Of a DNA stretch of 64,000 bases, positions 37,607 through 47,649 are shown one piece after another. The stretch is from Epiperipatus broadwayi (Eukaryota > Onychophora > Udeonychophora > Euonychophora > Peripatidae), in the NCBI GenBank assembly GCA_028023455.1, contig JAQFVV010006504.1, positions 124,001 to 188,000 on the forward strand, read 5' to 3'. Every line of letters starts with the position of its first letter. Position 1 is the stretch's first letter. A program made the translations under genes and the position numbers. The notes under the pieces are model-generated. The model saw nothing but the letters and a program-made list of their open reading frames with translations, did no database searches and was not told the origin of the DNA.

Positions 37607-39344
37607 TGAACTGGGTCCACCAAAGTTATATGTTTTTGTAACTAACTTTTGGAAACTTTGTGACTGTGGCAATGGACTGGTCCTTAAAGCAGAGGGGTAG
37701 AATACCATTGATAGATTAACAAGGGCAATTGTAACTATGGTGAGATTGAGGCTATACAAAGAACAATCTATAATCATGTTTCCAGGCCATAACACTACTC
37801 AACTGCTAGATCAACACCTTACACCCAGAGTACTTTATTTGTTTTGAGTATACAACTCAGGCACTATCTGATAATGTAAATTATATATGGTCAGCATGCT
37901 TGGATAACAGGCCACAAATCTAGTACTTGAAATTTCCCAAGATAGCTCATACACTGCATCAGGGATCCAGCACATTAATATAACATAAAAAATAATTATT
38001 TTCTTAAATTAATGCTGCCACAGTGACAAGAGGAGGAGAGAATAGACCAAATAATAATTAAGCAAACAATATTTATTCATGCACACATATTTACTATAAC
38101 TTAACACAATAAAAATTGACATAGTAAAAATATTAGTTCAGGCTAAAATTTATAATAGTTCTTCATTAATGTTCTTTTCATTTAAAATAAAATGAATATA
38201 AATCATTATTATGTGAAATCTATTTACCTATGCTTTTGTGAGATTGAGATGACATAATTCTTTTATTTTTGGTTTGCATCAGTGTTACTTTCCAACTGTT
38301 TGATTTTTTGGTTTCCATCAATGGTTTCAGATCTTGTCTTGGGTTGACAATAAGAGAGAGAGATATTATGCAACAACATCTATTTCACCATTTTGGCATC
38401 AGTTTCCAGTAAAAACTCAGGCAGGACAGTTGATTTCCAGAGGACTTTGTGGGATGAAGCACACTCAAATACTTCTAAGACAGTCTAGCAATGTATGTTG
38501 CTAGTTTTGCAGCTTCTGCATTAATATTTTCCACAGCAGTAATGAATGGTTATATTTTATCCTTAGATTTTTGAATCTCTGGAGCAATGAATAATGCAAT
38601 GTATCAATAACAGCATGAAGATGGGAATGATCGAACAGACTCAAGAGTGGAATAATTCAATCACAAATGAAGGCCAGAATTGAATTACAGATTGAAGACC
38701 CGACTAATAATAATAGAAAGTTGTTAATTTTATATCTTTTTCTTTTCCATTGTTTTTTTATTTCTTATCATTACTTTTAATTTTGATCATAACTTAAATC
38801 TGTTTTTTTTAATTATTTTTTTACTTTTTGTTAATCTAATTGATTTTTACATTGCATGTTATCTAATCTTTTTCTTAGATTAATCTACTATCACTCTTGT
38901 GAGATAGTTTACATGCTTTTGTTTTAATTAATTCAATCAGTAGTCTTTTAAACTAATTACATTTTTGAAAGTTTTTCATTAACAAACTAAATTTTATTCT
39001 GATTTTACATATTTACTTATTTTTATACATTTTACTTTCTTAATTTCTTTAAAAAGGAAAGAGTGAGATTTAAATCTTTTCTATTTTAGATTATCCCCTA
39101 CCTGCTCTAAATAAAACATTTTATTATATTTTTAAAAGAACAAATAATATATCATAATTTTACAAAATTGCATTTTAAAAATGTATTTTTGAAATAATTA
39201 TTTCTTTCAAATAAAATTAATCATATATATATATATATTTTAATTATGAAACATTTAATGCAGATATATGTAGGTTTTATAACATATATCTTTTACTAGT
39301 GTTGCAATATATATATCACTAGATATTTCTACAGTGTGTTAATA
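37607..39344. other. Unrecognised, partly higher-complexity DNA
   Basis: 37610-38000 and 38230-38720 are less AT-biased than the surroundings and may be decayed repeat sequence. I found no family motif on either strand. 38730-39300 is T-rich and featureless apart from an (AT)n stretch at 39224-39238. Confidence 0.4.
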
Positions 39345-39555
39345 TGTATACTATTTCTGTAGTGTAATTTTCACTACACCACTCTCTTGCAAGGTAGGGA
39401 CTGGTTTCTATCCATTTTTAACACTGTGTGGAAGATTATAAACATATAATCAAAAACATGTGAAAAAGATTTATGATCCCTGAGATGCACATTTCACACT
39501 GAACCAGAACTTATTAGTTTGCCTAGACCACAATCTCTTACACATATCTTTATTG
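39345..39555 (-). repeat. Hammerhead-bearing repeat, copy A (minus)
   Basis: The reverse complement matches 39795-40000 and 46612-46830 through a shared body of about 200 bases. Common landmarks are AAAGATATGTGTAAG, ATGTGCATC, GTGGATAGAAACCAGTCCCTA and GAAAATTACACTACAGAAAT. It is placed head to head with the plus-strand copy to its right. It lacks the terminal part with TTATTCATTATTGGATAAT that the plus copies have. Confidence 0.7.
39482..39526 (-). ncRNA. Hammerhead ribozyme motif, copy A (degenerate)
   Basis: Minus strand: CTAATAA in place of CTGATGA, stem II GTTCTG/CAGTGT around a GTT loop, intact GAAA, then TGTGCATC forming the tiny stem III and the cleavage C. This is the only copy keeping GAAA. 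Its preceding base is T where the others have C, as expected for decay of a CpG at the stem II/GAAA junction. Confidence 0.55.
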
Positions 39556-39559
39556 TTGC

Positions 39560-39745
39560 TCATAGTATTCAGCGGCCATATGGTTATGATTATATCTCTC
39601 CACAAGGTGTTAAAATTGTACAGAATTCAGTCCCTATCATTTTGTAGGAATGATGTAGTGAAAATTATGATACAGAAATTTTATTCATTATTGGATAATC
39701 TCTAGTCCAATGAATGATTAATAAAAATTATTAATACACTTTGAA
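39560..39745 (+). repeat. Partial plus-strand copy of the hammerhead-bearing repeat
   Basis: Direct partial copy of the 3' part of the family, lacking the ribozyme core. It has TTATGATTATAT, CCACAAGGTGTTAAAA, CAGTCCCTATC and the terminal TTATTCATTATTGGATAATC, then TTATTAATAC. It abuts minus copy A directly, head to head. Confidence 0.65.
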
Positions 39746-39794
39746 TAAAAGATTTGTGTTAAAGTTGTGAGAGCAGAAACAACTGTAGTAATTT

Positions 39795-40050
39795 GCTATA
39801 TATATATATACATTGAACAATAGTAAAGATATGTGTAAGAAATTGTGGTCTCGGCCAACTGATGAGTACTGATTCAGTGCAAAATGTGCATCTTGGAATC
39901 ATAGATCTTTTTCACATGATTTTGTTAAAAGTGGATAGAGACCAGTCCCTACTTTGCATGAGAATGGTGTAATGAAAATTACAGTATAGAAATATTATTC
40001 ATTATTGGATAATATCTAGTTTCATGAATGACTAATAAATATATTAATAT
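39795..40050 (+). repeat. Hammerhead-bearing repeat, copy B (plus)
   Basis: Longest plus copy in this cluster. It is preceded by AACTGTAGTAATTTGC and an AT tract (also present upstream of the 46 kb copies), then the hammerhead core, the body, and the tail TTATTCATTATTGGATAAT ending near TTAATATGTATAG. No open reading frame. It could be a non-autonomous element or the terminal part of a Penelope-like element. Confidence 0.7.
39855..39896 (+). ncRNA. Type I hammerhead ribozyme motif, copy B
   Basis: CCAA (39855-39858), CTGATGA (39859-39865), stem II GTACTG/CAGTGC around ATT (39866-39880), AAAA in place of GAAA (39881-39884), stem III ATG/CAT with a TG loop (39884-39891), cleavage C at 39892, TTGG at 39893-39896 pairing with CCAA as stem I. 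Only G12 departs from the catalytic consensus. Very short stem III is typical of the minimal hammerheads known from Penelope-like elements. Confidence 0.7.
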
Positions 40051-40444
40051 GTATAGTCTTTCTTTATATATTATTTTTAATATGTTTACGCAATTATATA
40101 TGTATAAGAAATATGTAGGTAACTTTTCTGTTTAAATTGTGACATTTTATGTTTTTCTTGGAATTTAAAAAAAAAATTCACCCCATCTTGCGAGTTAATA
40201 ATAAATAAACAAAAAATATTTTTTTCAACTTCAATAAAAGCATTTTAAAATACTGTTAAATTGCACGCACACACACACATATATATATAAATGTATTTGT
40301 CTGAAGGTTTGTAATGATGGTATATTATAAGATGTGATATGTTGGACTATTTCCATCATTTATGAGTGAATGTTGAATGTATAGAAAATTTTAAACTGTA
40401 TTTAAACTTTTCAAATACAAACAACTTGTTAGTAATAACACACA

Positions 40445-40520
40445 AATAGACAATACTGGTCAGTAATTACACATTTCGAGTAGTATTATTCTCCACTCTT
40501 CTTTAGGTATTGCTGGCCAA
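40445..40520 (-). ncRNA. Hammerhead-like core in PLE-2 tail
   Basis: Minus strand: CTAAAGA (consensus CUGANGA with G5 changed), stem II GAGTGG/CTACTC around an A-rich loop, then GAAA. The bases before the core (GCAATAC) can pair with AGTATTG downstream as stem I. The stem III/cleavage region is not canonical. The inverted copy at 43020-43087 has the intact CTGAAGA but AAAA for GAAA, so together they imply an ancestral CUGAAGA...GAAA core. Confidence 0.5.
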
Positions 40521-40549
40521 TATGCACAGTGACAATATTCACTTAGAAG

Positions 40550-40620
40550 TTGAACTCACACCTTTAAATTTTTGAATATTGAATTTAAGGCAAACACTCT
40601 ACCAACTGAGCTATTCTGTC
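40550..40620 (-). ncRNA. tRNA-like segment in PLE-2 tail
   Basis: Minus strand AATAGCTCAGTTGGTAGAGT matches the D-arm and Pol III box A of a tRNA. About 45 bases on, GGTGTGAGTTCAACTTCT matches a T-arm with box B. The anticodon arm is enlarged and not foldable as a normal tRNA, so it is tRNA-derived and not a tRNA gene. Confidence 0.6.
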
Positions 40621-40829
40621 AAGGGCAACATACAGTAAAAATTTTATATATTTATATATGAGGGTTGGTTCAAATCCTCCTGAGTCCTTCAAATTTTTTT
40701 TCAATAATGAGTAATTATTATTATTTTTTCCTACAGGCACTATTAATTTGACGCTTCCATACATTGTGTATTGCCACACTGAATTGACTAATAAGATTAT
40801 TTACCATTGTCATATGAGCAGCTTCCTTG

Positions 40830-41250
40830 AATTTTCTTCAAGCATTTTTTCCTCTTTATCCAATATCTTTGTATTTTTCCATTTAAGTATTAGGTCATTA
40901 GTACATATATGATTTGCTATGGTAGACACATCTGTTTTTTCTCCTTTAACCATTAGTTTGTGCTCCTTCAATCACTATTTAACAGGGTAACAGGTTTCAA
41001 CAATGTATTTTCTTCCACATTCACCTGGTATTTCATAGATGCAGTTTTTGTTCTTCAGCATTTCCAGTTTAGGCTTAGTAGAAATAAGCATTCCTCGAAG
41101 TGTGGTACGGCTTTGGAAAGCAGTTCTCATGTTATATTTAATGCAAATTATTCTTTAATTTGTCCACTATTTCTTGTATGTATGGATACACTACTGTAAC
41201 AACAACTTTTTTCTCTTTTGGTATCTCTTTGTGTTGTCTATTGAAGGTTT
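40830..41250 (-). pseudogene. PLE-2 linker and GIY-YIG endonuclease remnant
   Basis: On the minus strand MRTAFQSRTTLRGML leads into NCIYEIPGECGRKYIVETC. This is a PLE GIY-YIG start with IY, one cysteine of the usual CxC pair and the YIG position read as YIV. LKEHK follows at the Arg/His helix position. A stop (TAG) lies between YIVET and LKEH. The catalytic Gly of YIG is lost, so the nuclease is dead. In live elements it makes the nick used for target-primed insertion. Confidence 0.6.
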
Positions 41251-41294
41251 TCTGAAGATGGCTGATAGACAACCATTCTTCATAAGCATTTGTT

Positions 41295-42614
41295 CTATGT
41301 GAATCTTTTCTTTTTCCAAATCACTGGTTTCTGAACAAACCTCCTTTGCTCTGTTTCATAGTGATAGTACAATTCATTGTTTAGTGCTTCTTGTATGATT
41401 GGATGTATATGCCAAGAATTTGCCAGTGGGTGTTGGTTTCTATAAACTGTTGTTTTTACTTTGCCCTGAAGGAGTCTTGTCACAAGAACATCCAAGAATG
41501 CCATTTTTTTCTTGTTCTTATTCCATTGTGAATTTAATTCTAGGAGATATGTTGTTAATGTGCATCCAGAATGACTGTAATTTTACCTCATCTTGTGGCC
41601 ATACCACAAATGTATCATCAACATATGGATGCCACAGTTTATGTGGACATGGAGTAGTATTTATGGTTGTGGTTTCAAGTTCTTCCATGTAAATGTTGCT
41701 GAGCAAGGGTGACAGTGATGATCACATGGCCATCCCTTGATTTTTTTGAAAGTATGTTGTTGTTATACAGAATGTTAATAATTCCATTATACTATCAATA
41801 GGTAGAGTTGTTCTAGTTTGTAGACTATTATCATCATATAATCTTTTCCTTACAATAGACATTGCCTCATCACATGGTACATTTGTATACAGATTTTCCA
41901 GATCAAAGCTTACCAATATGTCAGTTCTTTCCATTTTCATGTTCCTGACTAATTCTACAAAGTGCTTAGAATCCCTGATGAAAGACTGTGTCCTATATGC
42001 CAATGGATTAAGAACTTCTAGAAGAAATCTTGACAAATTTTGACATGGTGAATTTTTAGAACTAACAATAGGTCTTAATGGAATGTTGTCTTTATGTATT
42101 TTAGGCAGTCCATATAGGTGAGGAATCTTGCTGAAGTACGAAGTTAATTTTCTTTTTTCTGAATCACTGAAATATCTGCTATGCTTCCAGAGTAATGCTT
42201 ATAGTTTTACCTCTGTTCTTGGAATTGGATTTTTGCTACTTTTTTGTATTGGCCTGCTGTGAGAAGGGCTTGTATTTTATTATCATAATCAGTTTTATCC
42301 ATTACAACTGTAGTGTTACCTTTGTCAGCAGGAAGAATGATTATAGATATATCCTATTTAAGAGATTTAATAGCTTTCCTCTCATCACATGAAATGTTTG
42401 ACTTTTTCTTGTGCTCTTGATGTCTTTTAAGTGTCCTTTTTACTCTCCAGCATAATTCTTCTGCTTCTTTTAGAGTCAAGTTTTGGGTCACCTCATCAGT
42501 GGAGGCCATTATATCCAATAGTGGGACAGTAGATGGTGTAATGGTGAAATTCAAACCTTTTTCAATAACTGATAATTCACAATTGGTAAGTTGTTTAGAA
42601 CTAAGATTTTTCAT
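41295..42614 (-). pseudogene. PLE-2 reverse transcriptase
   Basis: Motifs in order on the minus strand: NLSSKQLTNCELSVIEKGLNF (N-terminal conserved block, 42611-42550), LPADKGNTTVVMDKTDYD (near 42330), SFDLENLYTNVPCDEA (first catalytic Asp, near 41910), QKNQGMAM then LSPLLSNIYMEELE (QG..MGS..SP box), YVDDTFVVW (catalytic Asp pair, near 41630) and MAFLDVLVTR (near 41500). Order and sequence are those of Penelope RTs. Breaks seen: TAG after KAIKSLK (about 42353), TGA inside the MGS..SP box (about 41732), and frameshifts near 42200-42040 and 41510. Confidence 0.8.
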
Positions 42615-42907
42615 TGATGACTAAAATAGACTAGTTGCAATATTACTTTTGACTTGCTCATATAAATTTACAAGCTTCTTCTGAAGTTCTTTTATCTTAC
42701 CATGTAACAAATTCTTGAGAAATATTCATCTGTAACTTTGTTTTGTAAAAACAATTCCACATTTCTAATATATTGCAATGTTTGATACTTGGTAAACCAC
42801 TGAACCTTTATACTTTCTCTCAATAAGGCCTCATTTGCTCTCTGAATAATTTTTTCAGCTCTCTTGGAGAAAATAGGAGGTTTTAACTACAACCCTACTG
42901 TATGTTT

Positions 42908-43213
42908 GCCTTTGACAGAATAACTCAGTTGGTAGAGTGTTTCTTTTAAATTCAATAATCAAGAATCTAAAGGTGTGAGTTCAACTTCTAAGCAAATATT
43001 GTCACTGTGCATATAGGTCAGCAACACCTGAAGAAGTGTGGAGAATAATACTACTCAAAACATTGTGTAATTACTAACCTGTATTGTCTATTTGTGTGTT
43101 ATTAGTAACAAGTTGTTTGTATTTGGAAAGTTTAAATAAAGTTTAAAACTTTCTATACATTCAACATTCACTCATAAATGATGGATATAGTCCAACAGAT
43201 CACATCTTATATA
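42908..43213 (+). repeat. PLE-2 inverted tail copy at the 5' side
   Basis: Inverted copy of 40324-40626, plus strand. tRNA-like segment at 42917-42990 (ACTCAGTTGGTAGAGTG, then GGTGTGAGTTCAACTTCT). Hammerhead-like core at 43028-43060: intact CTGAAGA, CTACTC, then AAAA where the other copy has GAAA, a C-G to C-A change typical of CpG decay. Confidence 0.75.
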
Positions 43214-46200
43214 TATATTAATGGTTTCTGCAAAAGTATAAAAATATTCTAATTATTTGAATAACACTATTAAATAATAATGTATTAATGGAGAAGTAAA
43301 ATGAGAATGTACAATACTGGTATTATAATAATAATTTACAATTCATTCTTAATAGAGATCTTAACAAGCAAAAAAATTCATTGTTTTGTATCATTACCAA
43401 TGTAGCCTATACTTGATAAATTAAATATATATATATATTGTAAATATCTCATTTGTAAATTATTGTTATAGTCTGTGAATTCCAAGTTTATTTCGTCATA
43501 AAATATTATCATATATTTTCAATGCTATATATAATTAATATCATTTATTTATTTACAAGATTATTTAAATAATTACAATATATCTTAATTGTTGCTTTAA
43601 AAATTTCAGTTGTTTGATTAAGACTTCACAAAGATTGCTGTTAATATAAATTTAATCCTTTCAGTATAACACTCTAGAAGTTAGATAACAGCAATTTTTT
43701 TTGTTTAAGTAATATATTAGCATTGGCAAAAAAAATAATTTTTAGTGTTTGTTCAAATGATTTGGTAAGTTTAACATGCGTCCTATATTAATATGGTATG
43801 ATCATTAATATTTATTTATTTGATTAAGAAATTATATATATAAATCAAAATTGCAAATAAAAAAAAAGATTAGACATGAAAAGTGTACATAATTTATTGT
43901 TTCTAACTGATTCAAGTCTTAAATTCGCTGGCAGTAGGAGGAAAAATAGTTCATCATATGAACTGAAAATTCACCAATAGATAATTTCTTAAAAGAACTT
44001 AAAAGTTATTGAGAATTCAGTATCAGTAACGTCCAATAAATGAATATAGTCAGACTTGTTAGTCCACACTCATTGCAATAGTGTGACAATTCAGCTTATT
44101 TATTCCAAACATATTCAACACTTAAATGGTATTTTGTGATGAATAATGCTAGAATGAATATTTTTTAACAGATTTCAAATATGATACATCCATCTTCCTT
44201 TTGCAAAAGGTATTTTAATTATTAAAGTCTAAAAATAAAAATAAAAATAGTCATACATCATATGACTCCACTTCTTCTAAAAATATAAACTTGTCTTCAG
44301 CTTTAGAATTTAATCATTGATGAAACTGTATCACTTCCACATTTTGCACTTATGACTGTGCCAATGCAAAGTCAGTAAGCCAGTTTTATAAATTATAAGA
44401 TGCATCATATATATATTAATTTAGAAGGGATTTGAACTCAGGCTTTTAAACTCCCTACAGCTATCTACTCCATGTTATACAACCACTTCCACACATGACC
44501 ACATATATGTAAAAAAGATAAATAATTTCCATTATAAGTTCGAGTTCAACTATTTTTCTAAATTACATTCATTTCAGTATAGATAATACAGTATACTTGT
44601 ACTTAAATATTAAAAATATATTTAAAAAAATTGTAGGAAAGAATTTATAAACTTATTGTAGTATCTGCTTTCTAAAATATTGAAGAAATGTTTTTTTTCT
44701 TATAATTTATATTAATTATAGATAAAGAAAAAAAACACTTCATTTTCACTCAAAAACAATACCCTAAATGTTATTAATTACAAAATAATTAAATTCAGGG
44801 ATAGAGTATTTTGAATTCTATAAATAGAAATGTAATGTTTCAAATAGAATATGCTTTACATTATTCTAAAAAAAAAACATTTTAAATACAGTAGCAAATA
44901 ATTTAATCGAAATTTTTCAAATGTTGTAGAGCATCAGATTACAGGAAGTTGTATAAATAAACAACGATCCATTCTAACTATTTGCCTAGGTTGAACTTTT
45001 ATTAAACCATTCTTCCATCAGCTGCACAAATAAAATTAGCTATGGTGTAAAAAAAAAAAAAAAAACTACATTTTTCAAATAAAAATTAACGTTACAAAAT
45101 AATACAAAATTGTTACAGCTATCTTGACTTTGATAAACATTGTTTAATTTTTTCCTAGTTTATATAAGTCTGTATAGATTTATATAAGTTAGACTTATAC
45201 AATAAGAGTCTGTTATTTAGCTTAAAAATAATAAAACTATAACAGCAGAATTTAATTAATGAGTCGTAGCTAATATATACCCATAAAATAATTTATTAGA
45301 AAATATTATGTGAGTATTGATAGTGTTACTGTTATTTGCAATATGCTTTCAAAAATAAATTTTGTAACTAAATACTTTGGTTAAAAATAGGAAAAATAGT
45401 AGATTAGTAAAGTAAAATAATAAAATCAAAAAGATCATTTAGCTAAGAAACATGTGACACTATATGGTTTACTAAAGGATTTTTAGAAATACTAACTCAC
45501 CCAAGATTGGAATTTTCCAGTAGAACCTTACTAACCGTATTGTAGTTGATTTTCTAATAATTCTATTATATCCAATGTAAACAGACTTCACTATTTTATG
45601 TCTATTAATTTCATATTATTCCATCTATATTGTCTTCAGTCCCCTAAATCACTGAGTGGATAAAAAGGAAATGACTTACAAATGTAAGTTTTGGTAAATG
45701 TTGAAATTGTATTATAAAAGATAGATCTATCTTCTTATTTTTAATTATGTAAGATTATTTCAAAAATAATCTTTAATTATTTTTTAGGATTGATTATTTT
45801 CATTGTGAAATTATATAAAAGCAGATAAGGTTCATTGCAAATCTTTAAATGAACAAAATGTAGAACTATATTACAAATGTAGAAAATTATACAAAAAAAC
45901 GAAACAATATCAGCATTATTAATTTATCACATTTGTGATTATCATTAAGTAATTCATTCATTTCTTGCAAAATTCATGCATATTTATATTGATTTTGTTT
46001 ATGCAAATATATACAATCATTTAACAAGATTTCAGAGAAAATGTTTATTGAATCTACTTAATTGCAAAATTCATTTATAATTTTATTATTCTTGGTGGAT
46101 TCAAGAATGGCTATAATGGTTTATTATTGCTATTAATGATGATTATGATGATGGCATATATTTTTATAAAACATATTTAAAGGATTAACATATTATAATA

Positions 46201-46287
46201 ATATTTAATACTCTCAAACAAACTCAGCTTTTGATTATACATATAAACAACAACTAATATCTCTTGATAAATAGGATTTTTTTAATG
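43214..46287. other. AT-rich non-coding DNA
   Basis: No coding potential. Holds an (A)19 run at 45049-45065 and a tRNA-like relic listed separately; otherwise nothing recognised. Confidence 0.55.
44425..44505 (-). ncRNA. tRNA-derived relic (SINE head?)
   Basis: Minus strand CCTGAGTTCAAATCCCTTCT resembles a T-arm with box B, preceded 40-50 bases upstream by GTGTGGAAGTGGTTG, a weak box A. There is no cloverleaf with intact anticodon arm. Probably a decayed tRNA-derived SINE. Confidence 0.35.
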
Positions 46288-46525
46288 TAATTTTCACTAT
46301 ACTACTCTCACAAAAAATAGAGACTGGTTTCTATCCACTTTAAACACCTTGTGGAGGGATGCAATCATAAAAATATGACTAAAGACATATGAAAAAGTTC
46401 TATGATCTCCAAGATGCACATTGTGTGTTGAACGAGTATTCATCAGTTGACTCAGATCACAATCTTACAAATATCTTTATTATTGTTCTGTGTAAATATA
46501 TAACAAATTACTACAGTTTAACTGA
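46288..46525 (-). repeat. Hammerhead-bearing repeat, copy D (minus)
   Basis: The reverse complement matches the 39.8 kb and 46.6 kb plus copies, from AACTGTAGTAATTTG through the ribozyme to GAAAATTACAT. Head to head with copy C at 46612-46870, an AT palindrome lying between them. Confidence 0.7.
46409..46450 (-). ncRNA. Hammerhead ribozyme motif, copy D
   Basis: Minus strand: TCAA, CTGATGA, decayed stem II ATACTC/CAACAC around GTT, ACAA for GAAA, TGTGCATC, TTGG. Stem II pairing is largely lost; core, stem III and stem I are recognisable. Confidence 0.5.
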
Positions 46526-46540
46526 CATTGATCATATAAA

Positions 46541-46616
46541 CTATATATATATATATATATAGTTATATATATATCATATGTATAGTTGTATATATATATA
46601 TATATATATATATATT
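46541..46616. repeat. (AT)n array between inverted copies
   Basis: Interrupted AT repeat separating copy D and copy C of the hammerhead-bearing family. Confidence 0.9.
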
Positions 46617-46870
46617 GAACAATGATAAAAATATGTATAAGAGAATGTAGTAGGGGCCAACTGATAAGTGCTGGTTCAGCACAAAGTGTGCATCTTGGAG
46701 ATCATAGATCTTGTTTACATGTATTTGGTCATAAGTTTATGATTACATCCTTTCACAATATGTTAAAAGTGGTTAGAAACCTGTCCCTATCTGGTGTGAC
46801 AATGGTGTTGTAAAATTACACTACAGAAATATTATTCATTATTGGATAATCTCTAATCTAATAACTGACA
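46612..46870 (+). repeat. Hammerhead-bearing repeat, copy C (plus)
   Basis: Plus copy with the full body and tail (GAACAATGATAAAAATATG, hammerhead core, GTGGTTAGAAACCTGTCCCTA, TTATTCATTATTGGATAATC, TTATTAATA). A short open frame through it has no family match and crosses the ribozyme, so it is not coding. Confidence 0.7.
46657..46698 (+). ncRNA. Type I hammerhead ribozyme motif, copy C
   Basis: CCAA (46657-46660), CTGATAA (G8 changed), perfect 6-bp stem II GTGCTG/CAGCAC around GTT (46668-46682), AAAG for GAAA (46683-46686), short stem III closing TG loop, cleavage C at 46694, TTGG (46695-46698) pairing with CCAA. Best-preserved stem II of the four copies. Confidence 0.65.
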
Positions 46871-47649
46871 AATAAAAATTATTAATATCTCTTAGTTAAA
46901 TTTTGATAATTGACTTCTAGGATATCTCAAAAAAATAAGTTTATTTAACAAAATGTAGACTGAAACAGAATCTTTCTATAAAATTTTCAGATGTATAAAT
47001 GGCTGTATAAAGGAAATAAATTTTATTTGGCAAAAGTTAGTGAGGAGATGTTTGTCCATCATTTGTTATAATTTCTAGAAATGCAAAAAAAGTTTTGAAT
47101 TAATTATCTTGACTACTTAGTTCTTAATTTGAATATTACATTATAATACATAAACATTTATGTTCTATTTAAATATGTGGCAGATGATACAAAAAGTGAT
47201 ATGAGGCTAGACCATCTATTCTGTCAGCAACAAAAGGCCATTTTATATCACAATCATACCATTTTTAAGCCATCATATTGGAACACATACAATTGATTCA
47301 GACATATATGAGACAATTATTTTTAACCAAACTTATTTAAATTTTTATCTGTACCAACATTTAGATGTCTGCCTGTGTTTCAAGGGGACATCTTTCTGAA
47401 AGAAAAATTCTAAATCTGTTTGTGACCTCAAAAAATGTCAAAATCCATCTAATGTGGACTCAGGTTACAATTATATTACCCATTATGCAGAAGATACTGA
47501 CACAATCTAGTTATTCTTCATCATTTATTTATCATACACAAAATAAATTACATTAGAATTTATATATATATAATAGAATACTTTCAGTACTTTAATATAT
47601 ATATATACATAATATAAATAAAATGTCTGTTAACTAAAACAAAATTGTA
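46871..47649. other. AT-rich non-coding DNA
   Basis: No recognised feature; a 63-codon open frame at 47365-47556 has no motif and no supporting context. Confidence 0.5.

Larger units (their letters stand above)
40324..40626 (-). repeat. PLE-2 3' tail (left inverted arm)
   Basis: In element sense, starting at 40626: tRNA-like segment, about 40 bases of link, hammerhead-like core, then a body with TTGTCTATTTGTGTGTTATT and CATTCACTCATAAATGATGG. The reverse complement matches 42908-43213 over its full length with roughly one change per 10-15 bases. Confidence 0.75.
40324..43213 (-). mobile_element. Nearly full-length, dead Penelope-like element with inverted ends (PLE-2)
   Basis: Minus-strand RT then GIY-YIG remnants between two inverted copies of a sequence of about 300 bases (40324-40626 and 42908-43213). 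In element sense the left copy is the 3' tail and the right copy is an inverted tail joined upstream of the coding region. Each terminal copy holds a tRNA-like segment and a hammerhead-like core. Coding frames are interrupted by at least two in-frame stops and several frameshifts, so the copy is inactive. Confidence 0.75.

Noticed and set aside
37511-37795. 94-codon minus-strand open frame
   Set aside because: Its C-terminal part is microsatellite translation (Tyr/Ile, then Val/Cys) and the rest has no motif.
40585-40779. 64-codon minus-strand frame ending in IAQLVECLP
   Set aside because: The ending is a translated tRNA-like D-arm; the frame crosses the PLE-2 tail and is not a protein.
41399-41692. 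Plus-strand open frame over PLE-2
   Set aside because: Antisense of the RT region that includes the YVDD box; no independent support.
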